Shown here: piece after piece, positions 23,801-35,349 of the stretch
How the letters are laid out: each line of letters begins with the position of its first letter
How positions within the stretch are numbered: position 1 is the first letter of the stretch
Assembly (NCBI RefSeq): GCF_027887165.1
Contig: NC_077228.1
Coordinates: forward strand, 179,172,499-179,236,498
Length of the DNA: 64,000 nt
Source of the DNA: Monodelphis domestica
Taxonomy: Eukaryota; Chordata; Mammalia; Didelphimorphia; Didelphidae
Direction: 5' to 3'
Made by a program: the position numbers and the translations under genes
Notes under the pieces: generated by a model
Told to the model about the DNA's origin: nothing
Seen by the model: only the letters and a program-made list of their open reading frames with translations
Database searches by the model: none

Positions 23801-26800
23801 GCTTCAAATATATAGAAATTGATAAGTTTGAATTTTCCGGGCAAGCCACCATTCTGTGGACATTATTACTATTCATAGGTGGCAGTGAGAAAAGTTTTGG
23901 AGTGGGATCTGTATACCTGGGGTTCATGCCCAGGTTTTGTTCCTTAATTGCTCATTTGACCCTGGGAAAGCCTTTTCACCTCTCCTGGGCTCCTCATTTC
24001 CTGAGATGGGAAATAGGGGAAAGGGAGGGAGGAAGTATATACTAAATGAACCTTATGATCCCTTTAGGCTCTAAATCTAGGACCATATTATGATATATAG
24101 AGCTATAACTAAAACAATACCTTTAAAGTTCATTTTGGAACTATGTGTGTTTCCTCTTTTTTTTTTCTTTAGGGCTATTGGTATATGCTCATAGAAGAAT
24201 TGTGCCAGTATTATCGAACATTTGTTCCTATTCCAGTTTGGTTTCGTTATCTTGTTAGCTATGGGGACTTAGGAGGCAGTGTAACAGGATGGAGTCTTGG
24301 GATTCTACTGGGTCTACTCTACCTCATTCTAAAAGTAGGTAATATTTAACTTGCTTTTGATCTTGTAGAAATATTTCTAGAAAGTAACCCTTGATTAGGG
24401 CAGTAGCTGGGGTTCAGATCCTGTTGCTCACTGGCCAAATGAGCACAGGCAATTCACTTAACCTTGCTGAACCTCAGTTTTCTCATTTATAAAAAGGGAA
24501 TATCAATTACTTTATAGTAATTAGTTTAACAAGTGAATTTGTGGGACGTTGAAAATTATATACGTTACTACAATTTGGTGTTTACTTAAGGGCTTCATAT
24601 TTTAATCTGTCCTAAAGTAATAGTAATATATTAAATATGCACAAAGCCAAAATTCAGTTTTCTCTTTTTGACTTCTGATGTCATCCTGTACATTTTTACC
24701 CTCTACAAGATTAGTATATGGTGAAACAAGAAACTGCAGGTGGGAAAGTTTTGTCATTTCACCCTAAACTGTACCACACTTCAATTTAGCAAAGTGTTTT
24801 AACTCTAAATGTAGTAAATATCCAATGAATGAAATTTAAACCAAATTTGGGAGACAATCTTAATATGGAATTAAAAGGAAGCTTTGGCATATTTTCAGAG
24901 TTGACAAAGGATTTAAATATAGGGTTTTGAGCTAGAGGATTTTGGGATGGGTGGAACATCACTTATAACTGCACTAATACTTTGAAAGATGTAGTAGCTC
25001 CTTGCACTAAACATACTTATTCTCTATGTCAGCTTCTAGACTTTTTGGGGCATCTGAGAACTTTCAGGCGGGCTTTACGGATATTTTTAACACGACCAGT
25101 AAGTATTCCTTTTTTCAGCTACATAAAAACTATATTTTGGGGGGGGGGAGGAAAAGAAAACGATCTTTGTTTCCAGTGAATAATGTATGAAAACGACCAA
25201 ATAAAATAATATTAAAATTTAAAAAAAAAAACTATATTTTGTCTTAGAAAATTATATCTTTGGTAGTTTACTCCAAAAAGTGCTCAGGAATAATTTTTTA
25301 TGTTAGTCATGGGATGGTCATGGGGGAGACAATATGCAAGTAATTATACATATAAGATATATACAGTGAACAAAATAGGTAATTTCAGATGGAAGACACA
25401 GAGGTTGAGCAAGAGCAGAAAAGGTCTCTTATCAGTAAGATAGGCTGAGTCTTACAGGAGACTGTAAGCCAGGAGAAAGATGTGAGCATTCTAGGTGTGG
25501 AATACAGCCCCTGAAAAGGCTTGGAATTGGGACTGAGTGAAAAGGAACAGCAAGGAGACTGCTCTTGTTAGATTTCAGAGTACATATAACAGAGTAAAGT
25601 ATATTTGATCCTGAAGGTAAAGAAGCTCCTGTAATTTACTGATTAAAGAAGTAGCATTGTTAGACTAGTGTTTCAGGGGAAATCATTTTGAAGTGGAATG
25701 GAGGATAAATTGGCTTGGAGAAAAGACTCAAGGCAAGGAGATTTAATTGTGAAGGCTATTTCCATATTCCAAGCAAAAGGTGAGGAGGGTCTGCACCAAG
25801 CAGGCATCTGTCAGTGGAGAAAAGGGCATGCAAGAGATGTGATAAAGATTAAAATGATAAGATGGCCTCAGATTGGAGATGTGGAGTGAGTGTGAGTTGT
25901 AGGCCTAGGTGACTAAGAGGATGATGGTGGTAATATAAGTTTGGAAGAGAGGAGGATTTGGAAGTAAAAGTTCCATTTCAGACTTGTTTAAGTCTGAGAT
26001 GTTTCCAGAAATTTGCAATAGGTAAGTGGTGATAACCTAGGAGAGAAGTTAAGGCTGGATATATAGAATATATATTCTTTCTCCATAGAAATGATCATTG
26101 AACTCATGGAAGCTGATGAGACTACCAACCAAGATATAGTTATAGAGGGAGAAGAGAGCCTAGGACTGAGCCTTGGGAGATAACCCATTGAGTATGACCT
26201 AGAGGAAGAGTCAGCAAAAGAGGCTTAAGAGTTGAAGAGTACCAGGACAGAGTACAATGTCACCAAACCTAAAGTGAAGATTGTCCAGGAGGGAAAGGCT
26301 GAAATGCTGAAGGCAAAAGGCTAAGAAAGACAAAGCCATTGACAGGAGTTCCAAAATCTTTGTTCCGTTTTAAGCTGCACTTTTGAAATATCCTGTATGC
26401 TAGCAGTTAAAGAGACCTTTGGAGAGAGCATTTTTTTAGCAGAATTATAAAGTCAGAAGCCAAACTAAAGATTTAGATTCAAGTGAGGAGTATTTTGATT
26501 AGCACTTTTCACAACTAGATGTTCACTGTTACAATGCATGTCCATTTATACCTTAAAGCCTATCTGGCTTTTTAAAAGCCAGATAGCAAGGAAGCTCTGT
26601 GCTACAAACATTTTTTTTTTAAACTCTTATCTTCTATTTTGGAATCAATACTGTGTATTGGTTCCAAGGCAGAAGAGTGGTAAGGGTTAGGCAATGGGGG
26701 TCAAGTGACTTGCCCAGGATCACACAGCTGGGAAGTGTCTGAGGCCAGATTGGAACCCAGGACTTCCTGTCTCTAGGCCTGGCTCTCAATCCACTGAGCT

Positions 26801-28458
26801 ACCCAGCTGCTCTCTGCTACAAACATTTTTAAAAGGGGTGTCTTAAGGAACAGAGCTTATATAAACACACACACTCACACAAATATATACACATACCCAT
26901 ACCCCTAAGCAAAAGAAGTATAGATTATGAGACAATGCAGTTGACTTAATAGAAGGCATTACCCTGAAGAGATGAAAACTGCAGGTGAAAATCCTTCTTT
27001 GCAGAGGTGGAGTATTCCATATCCTGACAGATTTGGTTAAATCTGTTTAGTTTTCCTGAGCTCCTCCCTTTTGCTGAGGTATTTGACCTGAAAACTCAGT
27101 TTAAAGCTTTTCAAGTGTTTGCAAATGCTGCCTTAAAGATTTTATGAACTTTTTGTTTCCCTTCCCTTTCTAGATCTGTGTTCACTATTATAAGATTAAA
27201 CATTCTTTCACTATGTAATAACTAGCAGTAATACATAGTGCTTTAGACTTTGTGAGATACTTTGTGTATATTGATCTTAACAACAATCCTCATTTTACAC
27301 ATGAGGAAACTGAGGCACATAGAGGTTAAATGGCTTGCCCAAGATCACAGTTATCAAGTGCCTAAAGTATGATTCAAACTCAGGTCTTCCTGACTTAATG
27401 TTATATATGAAAATCCCCAACTCCTTGCAGAATCTCCCTTTCTAAGGTATTGGCTCTCCCTGCCCACTCTGTTGCATGATTTCTTTGATTTCTGCACATT
27501 AGATAAATCCTTTGGAAGTTTATGCCAGATAGAAAACCAGTCTGATTCTAGGGGAAACTGCTGATTTGGCCATTACATATATTTTAGGAGGAAAAGGGAT
27601 GGAGGAGCAGAAAGCTTGAAAATTAAGGGAAATGAATGACAAAAAAATAAGGTAAAATTCCTTAATTTTGTAGAGTTATGGAGTGACAGCCTCCAAAAGA
27701 CAATGTTCAGAAGCTGATGATCTCTGTTCTATCTGCCAGGCTGAATTCCAAAAGCCTATCCTTCTCATCTGTCAGGTAATTATAAATAAGCTGCCTCTTA
27801 AAACCATGCAAAAAATCTCCAGAATTTGAAGGAAGTTAGTTTATGACGGTAATGACAAGAATAGTGTAGGAAGCCACTGGAACAGACAAATTAAATTTGT
27901 GGAGCTATAAAGTAATTTGGAAAATTCTGGGAACAAAACCTCAATTCGTTTTTTTCGAATTCAAAATTGTCCAATTGATATCCTAAAAGGTACCAATCCT
28001 TGGGCCAAAAGTGTAATTATAAAAGCATATATATCACTACCATCAAGATCATTGTAGTTTGAATTAACTATCATGTGGCTGATACCATAGAACACATATT
28101 GGGAGTCAGGTAACTGTTTTCTGCTTCTACCACTATATATAGGTGTTTAACTTGGAAAAATAAGAATTTCTACAGAGCTTAAATTTGTATCTAAATTTAA
28201 GAATTTGGAGTAGCTATCCAAGTCAGTCTGAAAATCCTATGAAATGTAATGGGTATTTTAAATAGTAAAATGTTAGGATGAATGTTTACCAAGTATAAAA
28301 GCCAGTTCTTGCTTCCATTACAGCATATATTTTGTGAAGAGTGTATCACGTTATGGTTTAATAGAGAGAAAACATGTCCACTTTGCAGAACTGTTATTTC
28401 AGACCATGTAAACAAATGGAAAGATGGAGCCACTTCATCACATCTTCAGATTTATTAA
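17869..28458 (+). CDS. RNFT1: RNFT1, RING finger and transmembrane E3 ubiquitin ligase (9 exons)
   Basis: Family knowledge: RNFT1 is an ER membrane E3 ubiquitin ligase acting in ER-associated degradation. Seen: nine exons at 17869-17875 (or 5' UTR), 19583-20043, 20303-20379, 21758-21858, 22315-22468, 24173-24334, 25033-25098, 27674-27775 and 28324-28458, all with AG/GT borders and a frame that stays open. Starting at the ATG at 19638 gives 400 residues; I recall about 435 for human. Residues 1-110 are polar and His/Ser-rich. Several hydrophobic membrane segments follow (about 119-155, 170-190, 205-245, 285-305). A C3HC4 RING closes the protein: C340, C343, C355, H357, C360, C363, C374, C377. 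The C-terminus HLQIY matches the family. The N-terminus is uncertain because the exon 1 ATG is out of frame with the rest. The promoter is a CpG island. RPS6KB1 lies tail to tail downstream. Confidence 0.96.
18320..18540 (+). mobile_element. two L2 3' tails in RNFT1 intron 1
   Basis: TCTCAAGGACAAGGACCATC...GATGCTTGTTGACTTACTGA, followed by a second TTGAGCTCCTTGAGGGCAGA...AATAAAATAGTCGTTG block. Confidence 0.75.
19583..20043 (+). CDS. RNFT1: RNFT1 exon 2 (N-terminal polar region, first membrane segment)
   Basis: The acceptor is ...TTACTTAG|GAGACAT and the donor is ACAG|GTATAA. The in-frame ATG at 19638 (G at -3) starts MQANCSHLHNLPGTGG, which matches the conserved internal MQANCS of human RNFT1. 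It encodes residues 1-135 and ends in LPYILIL...MQHIT, the first hydrophobic segment. The frame is open upstream of this ATG to the acceptor, so a longer N-terminus is possible. Confidence 0.92.
20303..20379 (+). CDS. RNFT1: RNFT1 exon 3 (membrane segment)
   Basis: The acceptor TTTCTAACAG|GC and donor AGA|GTAAGT are clear. It encodes ISLGIGLLTTFMYANKSIV and continues the hydrophobic stretch of exon 2. The phase fits both neighbours. Confidence 0.95.
20909..21075 (+). repeat. MAR1-type SINE (RNFT1 intron 3)
   Basis: AAGGCAGCTAGGTGGCTCAA head and GTGTGACCTTGGGTAAATTA core; tail degraded. Confidence 0.88.
21758..21858 (+). CDS. RNFT1: RNFT1 exon 4 (membrane segment)
   Basis: The acceptor is TTTTTCAG|GAA and the donor is TACAG|GTAATT. 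It encodes ERCSKVQCACLLVFLAGSS and a following LLYYTF run, a clear hydrophobic helix. Confidence 0.95.
22315..22468 (+). CDS. RNFT1: RNFT1 exon 5 (membrane segments)
   Basis: The acceptor is TTTTGGTAG|C and the donor is TCCAAG|GTAAGA. It encodes SLIFLNPTLDFLSFWEV and then IVGITDFILKF...CLILLVPSF. The long antisense frames over this exon are shadows. Confidence 0.95.
23107..23243 (+). repeat. 5'-truncated MAR1-type SINE (RNFT1 intron 5)
   Basis: Only core and tail are present, from CCACTTCCTAGCTGTGTGAC on. The duplication AAAATCTTAAATCAG flanks it (23092-23106 and just after 23238), so it inserted already truncated. Confidence 0.9.
23870..24020 (+). repeat. MIR (RNFT1 intron 5)
   Basis: Diverged MIR order: GGCAGTGAGAAAAG, TTGACCCTGGGAAAGCCTTT, CCTCATTTCCTGAGATGGG. 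Confidence 0.6.
24173..24334 (+). CDS. RNFT1: RNFT1 exon 6
   Basis: The acceptor follows a long T tract (CTTTAG|GGC) and the donor is AAAA|GTAGGT. It encodes GYWYMLIEELCQYYRTFVP, then the IPVWFRYLVSYGD region and a helix ending LLGLLYLILK. Length is 54 codons, phase 0 at both ends. Confidence 0.95.
24385..24515 (+). repeat. MIR (RNFT1 intron 6)
   Basis: GGCAATTCACTTAACCTTGC, CCTCAGTTTTCTCATTTATA and AAAAAGGGAATA are MIR-typical. Confidence 0.75.
25033..25098 (+). CDS. RNFT1: RNFT1 exon 7
   Basis: The acceptor is TATGTCAG|CTT and the donor is GACCA|GTAAGT. It encodes the 22 residues LLDFLGHLRTFRRALRIFL-TRP linking the last membrane segment to the cytosolic RING. Confidence 0.93.
25365..26330 (+). 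mobile_element. L3/CR1-like LINE 3' fragment (RNFT1 intron 7)
   Basis: Ordered blocks typical of L3-like 3' ends, such as TGTGAGCATTCTAGGTGTGG, AAAAGGAACAGCAAGGAGAC and GAGCCTAGGACTGAGCCTTG. Diverged; resembles 40440-41450. Confidence 0.6.
26611..26813 (-). repeat. MAR1-type SINE (RNFT1 intron 7)
   Basis: Full reverse-complement copy. The duplication TGCTACAAACATTTTT flanks both sides (near 26600 and 26815). Confidence 0.95.
27226..27400 (-). repeat. MIR (RNFT1 intron 7)
   Basis: CCTCATTTTACACATGAGGA, ACTGAGGCACATAGAGGTTA and TTGCCCAAGATCACAG are hallmark reverse-complement MIR core. Confidence 0.88.
27674..27775 (+). CDS. RNFT1: RNFT1 exon 8 (first half of RING)
   Basis: The acceptor TTTTGTAG|AGT and donor GTCAG|GTAATT are clear. 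It encodes SYGVTASKRQCSEADD and then LCSICQAEFQKPILLICQ, with zinc ligands C340, C343 and C355 in the 400-residue numbering. Confidence 0.95.
28324..28458 (+). CDS. RNFT1: RNFT1 exon 9 (second half of RING, stop)
   Basis: The acceptor is TCCATTACAG|CAT. It supplies H357, C360, C363, C374 and C377 of the RING (HIFCEECITLWFNREKTCP), then the conserved tail SDHVNKWKDGATSSHLQIY and a TAA at 28456-28458. Confidence 0.96.
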   Translation, partial: HIFCEECITLWFNREKTCPLCRTVISDHVNKWKDGATSSHLQIY

Positions 28459-29394
28459 ATCCTGTCAACTGCTATTTGGTGTTTGTAAGATGCTGGTTTT
28501 CATTTGATGTTTTAATGGAGGTACTTCTATAAGTGAATTTTCAATGGATTTCCAGTGTTTTTAGTTCAAACCTAACCTTAAGCATCCAAATCAGACATTT
28601 TAAGACTATTAGAAAAAAGTTAAAAAAAATTCTGTCTACAGACATGAAATTTTAAGAATTAAATGGGTAAAAAACAACCCCGTGTTATTTTGACTTTTCT
28701 TCTAATTCAATGTTGTTCAAACACTACTTTTATTCTAGTATTTGTGTGTAATTAAAGATGTGTCTAGTGATAAATTGTTTAGACATTCTTAGCATGTAAC
28801 TACTAGTAGTTTATTTTGAGGAACTCAGGCTGCTAGAATCAAAATCTTATTTTTTCATGGTTTTAAGGTACATGTAATATACAAAAATTCTAGCTTTTTA
28901 GAGAACATTGACTTTTATAAACCCAAATCTGAACTATTCCTAGAATTCTTATACCATCATGAGGCATTTCAATGAATTTTTCCTGTGTTGGCTTTTAAGA
29001 ATAATGGGAATAATTCCTATAGAATATTTTATAAAATTTGTATTTTTAATAAAATTCTAAATACTTTATTTTGTCTAAATCAGATTTTCTAAGTCAAAGG
29101 AATTGACATGGGGAGATATGTATGAAATTATTGTTAACTGTTGCTGTGACTAGCAATCAGTGAGAATAAACGAAATTTTACAAATTTCGGTGGGCCTTGT
29201 GCAAGCACGCTGCTTGTCAACTTGTATTTATTATTTTTGCTTGTTTCTAGTGTTAGTGGCCATCTTACACAGTTGACAATATAATTTGCTGATTATGAAG
29301 GATTTCCATACCAAGAGAAAATAAGCTAAACTTAACCAGAATATGAAAAGATTATTCTTCGTTATGTATTTACTTTAAAAATAAGAGGAATAAA
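28459..29394 (+). other. RNFT1: RNFT1 3' UTR (extent uncertain)
   Basis: AT-rich, non-coding sequence follows the stop. AATAAA hexamers at 29048-29053, 29165-29170 and 29389-29394 are candidate polyadenylation signals. The sequence alone does not show which is used. Confidence 0.5.
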
Positions 29395-30599
29395 TTTTGT
29401 GGCTTAATTTTCTTTTATCCATTTTTTTTAGAGCATTAACCCTGTAGTTTGCTTTGAGGCTACTGTGCCTTTGGGGGGAAATGGCATTCATTCCTTCATT
29501 AGTAGTTACTATCTAGATTTGGGATATTACTTTGTTTCTTATTATCTAGTTACACAAAGGCTGATATTTTCTTTGCCTTAACTTGGTCAATATATTAAAG
29601 GAAAGAATATTTGGCTTCTCTACTCTCCTGAGGAAATGGCACTGAAGTGTTATCAAATGAATCAGATCTAAATAAATGTTAAAATTGTCACCTTATATTG
29701 AACTAGTGGGCTGATTCTCAGTTATGTTTTCATTACTCTTGGAAGGAAAGTCAGTGAAAGAACCTAGTTTCTGTTTTATACAGAATACATTTTGTCTGAA
29801 AGGTTCAATTTTGTGTCAAATTATTTTCACTTTGGTAAAAATCATAAGAAATTTCCATTTTTGCTGCTACAAATTCATGAGGATTTTATGATTTCTATAA
29901 AAGCAGCACACCATACTGAATCACTATATTTCAACAGTTATTTGTACTTACTGTATTTTTCTAATGTTGGCTTTTAAGTCAAAGTTCTGTAAATTTTTTA
30001 GTTTAAAAACTTAAGGGAATGAATTAAATCTTCCTCTGTAAGTTTACTGAAACTGTGCTCTAGTTAATACTTAGAGTTTGCACCCATAGTGACTCTTAAA
30101 TTACAGTATGCCTTACACTGGGCAGAGAAGCTTCCTGCCTTCCTACAGTTCACCCTAAAAGTTTGCTACAAACTAGTATGGATCCATCCTACCAGCTAAA
30201 GCTTTAGAACTGCCACTTTTTAACAGCCAATATTTCTTAGCGTATTCCCCTGCCTGTACCACTGATTGGTGTGGGTAGCCCTAATGCAGAAAGAAATTGC
30301 ACATTAAGATTAGATTGGGCTGACAAAGGTGCTGATATCAACTGGGATCAAAGGTTCTTAATCTGAGATACATGAACATTTTTTTAAAAGAATATTTTGA
30401 TAATTATCAATATAATACTTTTTTGTTTGTAATCCTCTATGTTTGTTATGCACATAAGAACATTATGAGGAGGGATCCAAAAGGGTTCATGACACAAAAA
30501 AAGTTAAGTCCTGAGTTGGACTGTATGGATTGCTCATAGAAAAGGAGATGTGTATCAACAGAGGGAGCATTTATAGTGGAACAGATACCAGTTATTCCG

Positions 30600-30850
30600 A
30601 TTCTTAATTTCTGCCTAGAAGCCCTTCTCCCCTTGTTACATTACTATTTAATGCCTTACTCCCCATTGGAATTCACACTTTGTGCTACCTTTGCACTTGT
30701 ATATTGTTTTATATTATAGTTATTTGTGTCTCAGCCCCCTCCTAGACTGTAAGCTCTTTGAGGGCAGGGACTGTGCCTTATCTAAACTGCTTGGAATGTA
30801 GTAGCTCAGTGCTTTTACACAGGTGATTAATAAATGTTTGAATTGAAGCC
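30600..30850 (+). mobile_element. L2 3' end
   Basis: CTCCTAGACTGTAAGCTCTT, GAGGGCAGGGACTGTGCC and ATTAATAAATGTTTGAATTG, the classic L2 terminus. Confidence 0.88.
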
Positions 30851-31047
30851 AGTTTGGAACTAAAAAAAAATGTGCACAACAGATGATTTAATGTTGTCTT
30901 AACTTTTCCTGGATTAGAAAACACCACAGCAACCATAATGCAACTAAATCCCAAGATACTCTAGTTCTGTAAAAAAGGAACTCTCAACAATTACAAATTA
31001 TAGCTAGCTTATATTTGGCTTGTTAAAACAGAATGATGGGGGGTGGG

Positions 31048-31256
31048 AGAGGGAGGCTAGGTAGCTCAGTGGATTGAGAGCCAGGCCTAGAAGACGGGAG
31101 GTGTGCTAGGTTCCAATCTGGCCTCAGATACTTCCAGCTATGTGACCCTGGGCAAGTCACTTGACACCCCCATTGCCTAGCCCATACCACTCTCTGCCTT
31201 GGAACCAATACACAGTACTGATTCCAAGATGGAAGGTGAGGGTTTAAAAAAAAAAA
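31048..31256 (+). repeat. MAR1-type SINE
   Basis: Full-length copy with AACAGAATG duplicated near 31026 and 31258. Confidence 0.93.
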
Positions 31257-31814
31257 AACAGAATGGCTGGGACATGGGGCCATAAACACACTAGTGAAAT
31301 AAAAGCACTCTTAATGATAACCATCCCTTAAGGAGAATGTTGAAAGTACAGAAGAGCTCTGAAACAAAGCCTGCTTAATCAGACTTGTTCAGGAAGTTTT
31401 ATTTCTCAACATAAACATTATGAAGGGCTCCATTATTTCAGAAAAAGGTGCAATATATTAGTAAGAGAACTATTAAAAAAGCAAGCTGTTAAAAAACTCC
31501 TACAGGATGTCATGTGTGTAACCTTGTCATTCACTGGAAATCTGAATATTAATACTAAGACTGCCCAAGGTTTGTTCTGTTTATACAAACAACCCCTAGA
31601 AAAGCACAGGAACTTCCCTTTCTCTATAGCTATGGTCTGTTTCCCCAAGTTCTCATTCCCCACCCATCTTATTTTTAACTTTATCTTGCTTGTATTTATA
31701 GTATTCCAACTACTTTCCCTCATTCTTGGCCAGACTGCAGTCTTTTAAGGTTAGATCTTCAAAGTGTCATTTCTCTTCCTTGATAAAAGTGCTAACATAC
31801 ACTTTGGACTTTAA

Positions 31815-31935
31815 TAATGGTCAGTTGTGTACATGTATTATCCTTATTAAATGGTTAACTCCTTAAGGGTAAAGACTTATTTCATCTTTGTATTACCAGT
31901 ACATTGCCCATTGGGGGCATTTTAAATATATTTCA
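31815..31935 (+). mobile_element. L2 3' end fragment
   Basis: TTAACTCCTTAAGGGTAAAG, ATCTTTGTATTACCAGTACA and a degraded terminus. Confidence 0.65.
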
Positions 31936-34388
31936 TGTCATCCATTTTTTAACACCTCTAATTTAGCCCCTGAGTTTTCAGCCTAAATAAAGAGGGAGGG
32001 TGGGAACTTCTGTTTTTAAAGGTACTTTGTTCTGTCTGCTAGCAGTTTAAATCTCTTCCCCAAATGAAAACAAACACCTGCTCGAAGCTGCTACTTCATT
32101 CTAGTGCTCAAAAGGGAAAATCCCTAGTAAAAAAATAGTGGCAGTGGGCAGCAGAGGCCAATTCCCTGGAGTTCCTTAAAGATTCTCATCCATCAGGCTA
32201 TTTCCTGCCCCTCCTATAATCCTTGTTTGAAGAATTGGATAGACATCAATCAACAAGAATTTATTAAGGTGTGCTAGTAGCTGGGGACACTGCCAAATAA
32301 AGTAGAAATCCATTCCTTGGCTTCCAAAGTTGAAAACGTGAATATTTCCCCATAGAAACATTCTAATGCACATTGGCACATGAGTAATTTTAAACAGATC
32401 TTTGTGCCTGACTTAACTACACAACTATACATTTTGTTAAAATGAATTTTGAGTTACAAACAATTGACATCAGTTATATAGTGAGACTTCTTTTGCCGAC
32501 AGAAAAGCAGAAAAAGCATTTGTGTGACTTTAGAGGCAAAGTCCAGAGTTTGGTTGGGCCTCCGTTTCTACATTTATTATTCGCTAAGGTTGGTTCTAGC
32601 TCTATCTAGAACTATGAGCCTAATCCTGGGCCTTTTGAATACTACTGTATTTACAACTAGCTATTTCAGGTTAAGGCAGCATAAGAGTTTCATTAAAAAA
32701 AAAAGGCAAGCAAACATTTCAAATCTATCAACCAGCTCACAATTAACTAAAATAGCACTGTTTATACAGAATGGGTGGCAACGAGAACCAGAATTTAAAT
32801 GTTGGTTGCCTTTTCTAGGCAAAAAAGCCAGTTGTCTAATTTTAACAATACAAACATACACAATAAGACTGGCTTATATATATTAACCATTTGTCCAACC
32901 CAAATACATTCTATTTCTAACTTGATTTAGAACAATAAATAAAATGACTTCTAATTCATGTTCATTCAAATTTGCATTTAATTGCTATTTACATCCATTC
33001 ATTCTGAAATAAAGTATATTTTTATTACAGTAAACTAAATACAAGATGAAAAGCAGAAAAAGTGTCACCCTTATATCACTCCTAGTAAGGCAGCTGAAGA
33101 ATTTATTCTGATAGATGGATGCAAAGCCAACTTGGGATAGCAGAAAAAAGAACCATTGTAAAGAGCAAACACAATATAGGTGAACCCTTAGATGTAACAA
33201 CCATATCCCTTTAAGACAAATCTTGTGCTGTTAAGAGGTTTATGAATTAAGATAAATGAACAGTTCTGCATATTCTTTTCCCATCAAGAGACATGGATCC
33301 AAATACTTTAGTAGTAAATATTTGTCTTTTTCCAGCCTGCTAGTGACTACTACTACTGATGGAAAAGGAGATTTGGACTTCAATGGTTATTCTTCACCAC
33401 CCTTTTTCCACATCCCCCAAACTCCTTGAATTTAAGTAAAAAAATTCGCTATTTTAAATATGGCATCAAAAAGCCAATCCTTCATAAACTCAGCATTTCT
33501 TATATAAATAACCTTTAGGGCTATATAAATAAATCTTAGATAGTAACCACATAAAACTACAAGTTTCCCCTAAATACTGTGTCCTGTGTTAAATATGAAG
33601 TTTATAGCTTTACCATCTCTCTGTACGTGAATTCCTTTTAGAATATAACCATCTATTACCTAGAATTCAATAAAAGTTGATGTGGCATACCAAACATGCA
33701 TAACCCCAATTATTTCTACATTAAAAAATAGAATGGGGATGGGGACACCCCAACAATTTGTATGGATTAAATTTGCTTCATTGCAAAGGGTTAAGAAGGG
33801 AAAGGAGTGGATACTTTCTTTAAAAATCTCTAATATTTCTAAAAAAATTCTGGTACAAGTTAAAGATTAAATACATAGTTAAAGTGGGGTTTGTAAACTG
33901 CTGAGATTAATAAAGGTATGATGCTATAAATCCTATAAAATCAAATCAACACGTGAAGCTCAGTGATTACATTGTGGTCAAAAAGAAAAAAAAAAACCTT
34001 GTCTGAAAAAAATTCTATAGTTGTCTTTTTAAAATAAAATTTTAAGTGACCAAAAGAAAGCTCTTCTACATACTAGTACTTACCTGAAATAATCATAAGC
34101 TAGAATGAAGTTGCTCCTAGAAAATTTAAGACGAATAATGAAACTAGACTTTAAACTACATTTGGATTTTTACAAATAAATATAGGATTCGATTCAACAA
34201 ATGCTTTTTAAATGGATGTTTGTTGAATAGGATAAGCCATATTGCATAGGTGTGTGCTTGCTGTCTGTGACACCACATTTTCATAGTCATGTCAGGGATA
34301 TCCATTATGAAATATGATTTCTTAGCATGTGACAGCATGTAAGTCAAGTTCACTTTTAACGGCTATTAAGCTGAAGATAAACACAGAT

Positions 34389-34390
<2 letters not shown>

Positions 34391-34423
<33 letters not shown>

Positions 34424-34429
34424 CACACA
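34391..34429. repeat. (CA)n microsatellite
   Basis: Sixteen CA units then an interrupted ACACAA tail, in the RPS6KB1-RNFT1 spacer. Confidence 0.97.
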
Positions 34430-35349
34430 AACATAAGTATGTGTGGGTATATAGTTAACACTATTTGTGTGACCAGAAAAAAGTTTGCCATTATTGCCAC
34501 TCATATTAAGAAAAAGATAAATTATGAATAGGATAGTTATAGCTAGCCAATCACAGTGCAAATGTTCTTAGTAGGACTGAAGGAGACTTTTGGTGGAAAA
34601 ATATTACTGGAATTTGGTCAGGTACCTGACAGCATATTCATGCATGGTGACAAGCAATAGAATGTCTAGAAGTTCAACATAAAGCCCATCTGCCAACATA
34701 CATGACCATCAGAGTTTGTTTTTTGCCAAATGTCACAAATTAACAAGAAAAAAGAAAGGTGTTGCCAGTGAAGCTGAATTATTGTCCTGAACTATTAACT
34801 GTCCATTGAGCAATACTGGAAGTTCTTTAAAATACCTGTTGAGATACCAAAAATTTACAGAAAAAAAAATTTTTTTCCCAGATCCAGAAAGTATCTTCAA
34901 TGTGGAACTAACAATTATTTTAGTCACTGCCACAACTGGGGGGAAAAAATTCTAATTTCATTTTTGGATACAGTGGCAGGATTTTATCTTGAGTTATTAA
35001 CAAAGCAAATCTTGCCTTTTACTGATTAGACTCAATATGCATAAAGAATTTTATGGCTTGGATCCTATGGCTCAAAAAGGTTTGGCATGAGCAGTGTCTA
35101 TTAAAAAAAAAATCTTTATGGTTGTGAAGTATCATAAGTTGACTTTGCACAATCAAGGACTTAATGATAAGACTTGACAAAAGAGTGAAAGGACAAAACT
35201 ACAATTGCATGGATTATGTGTTACACCAGTATGCACCTGAACACACACTCTTATAAAACTTTGCTGATATTACCCATTTCATGAAACCAACTAAAATCAT
35301 GGAAATGCTTTCTTTAAGGCAGGACGTATTTAAGTAAGGTAAAATTACC

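Larger units (their letters stand above)
29395..35349. other. spacer between the convergent genes
   Basis: This stretch holds L2 pieces at 30600-30850 and 31815-31935, a MAR1-type SINE at 31048-31256, and a CA repeat at 34391-34429. No conserved coding segment was recognised. It probably includes distal 3' UTR of one or both genes. Confidence 0.5.
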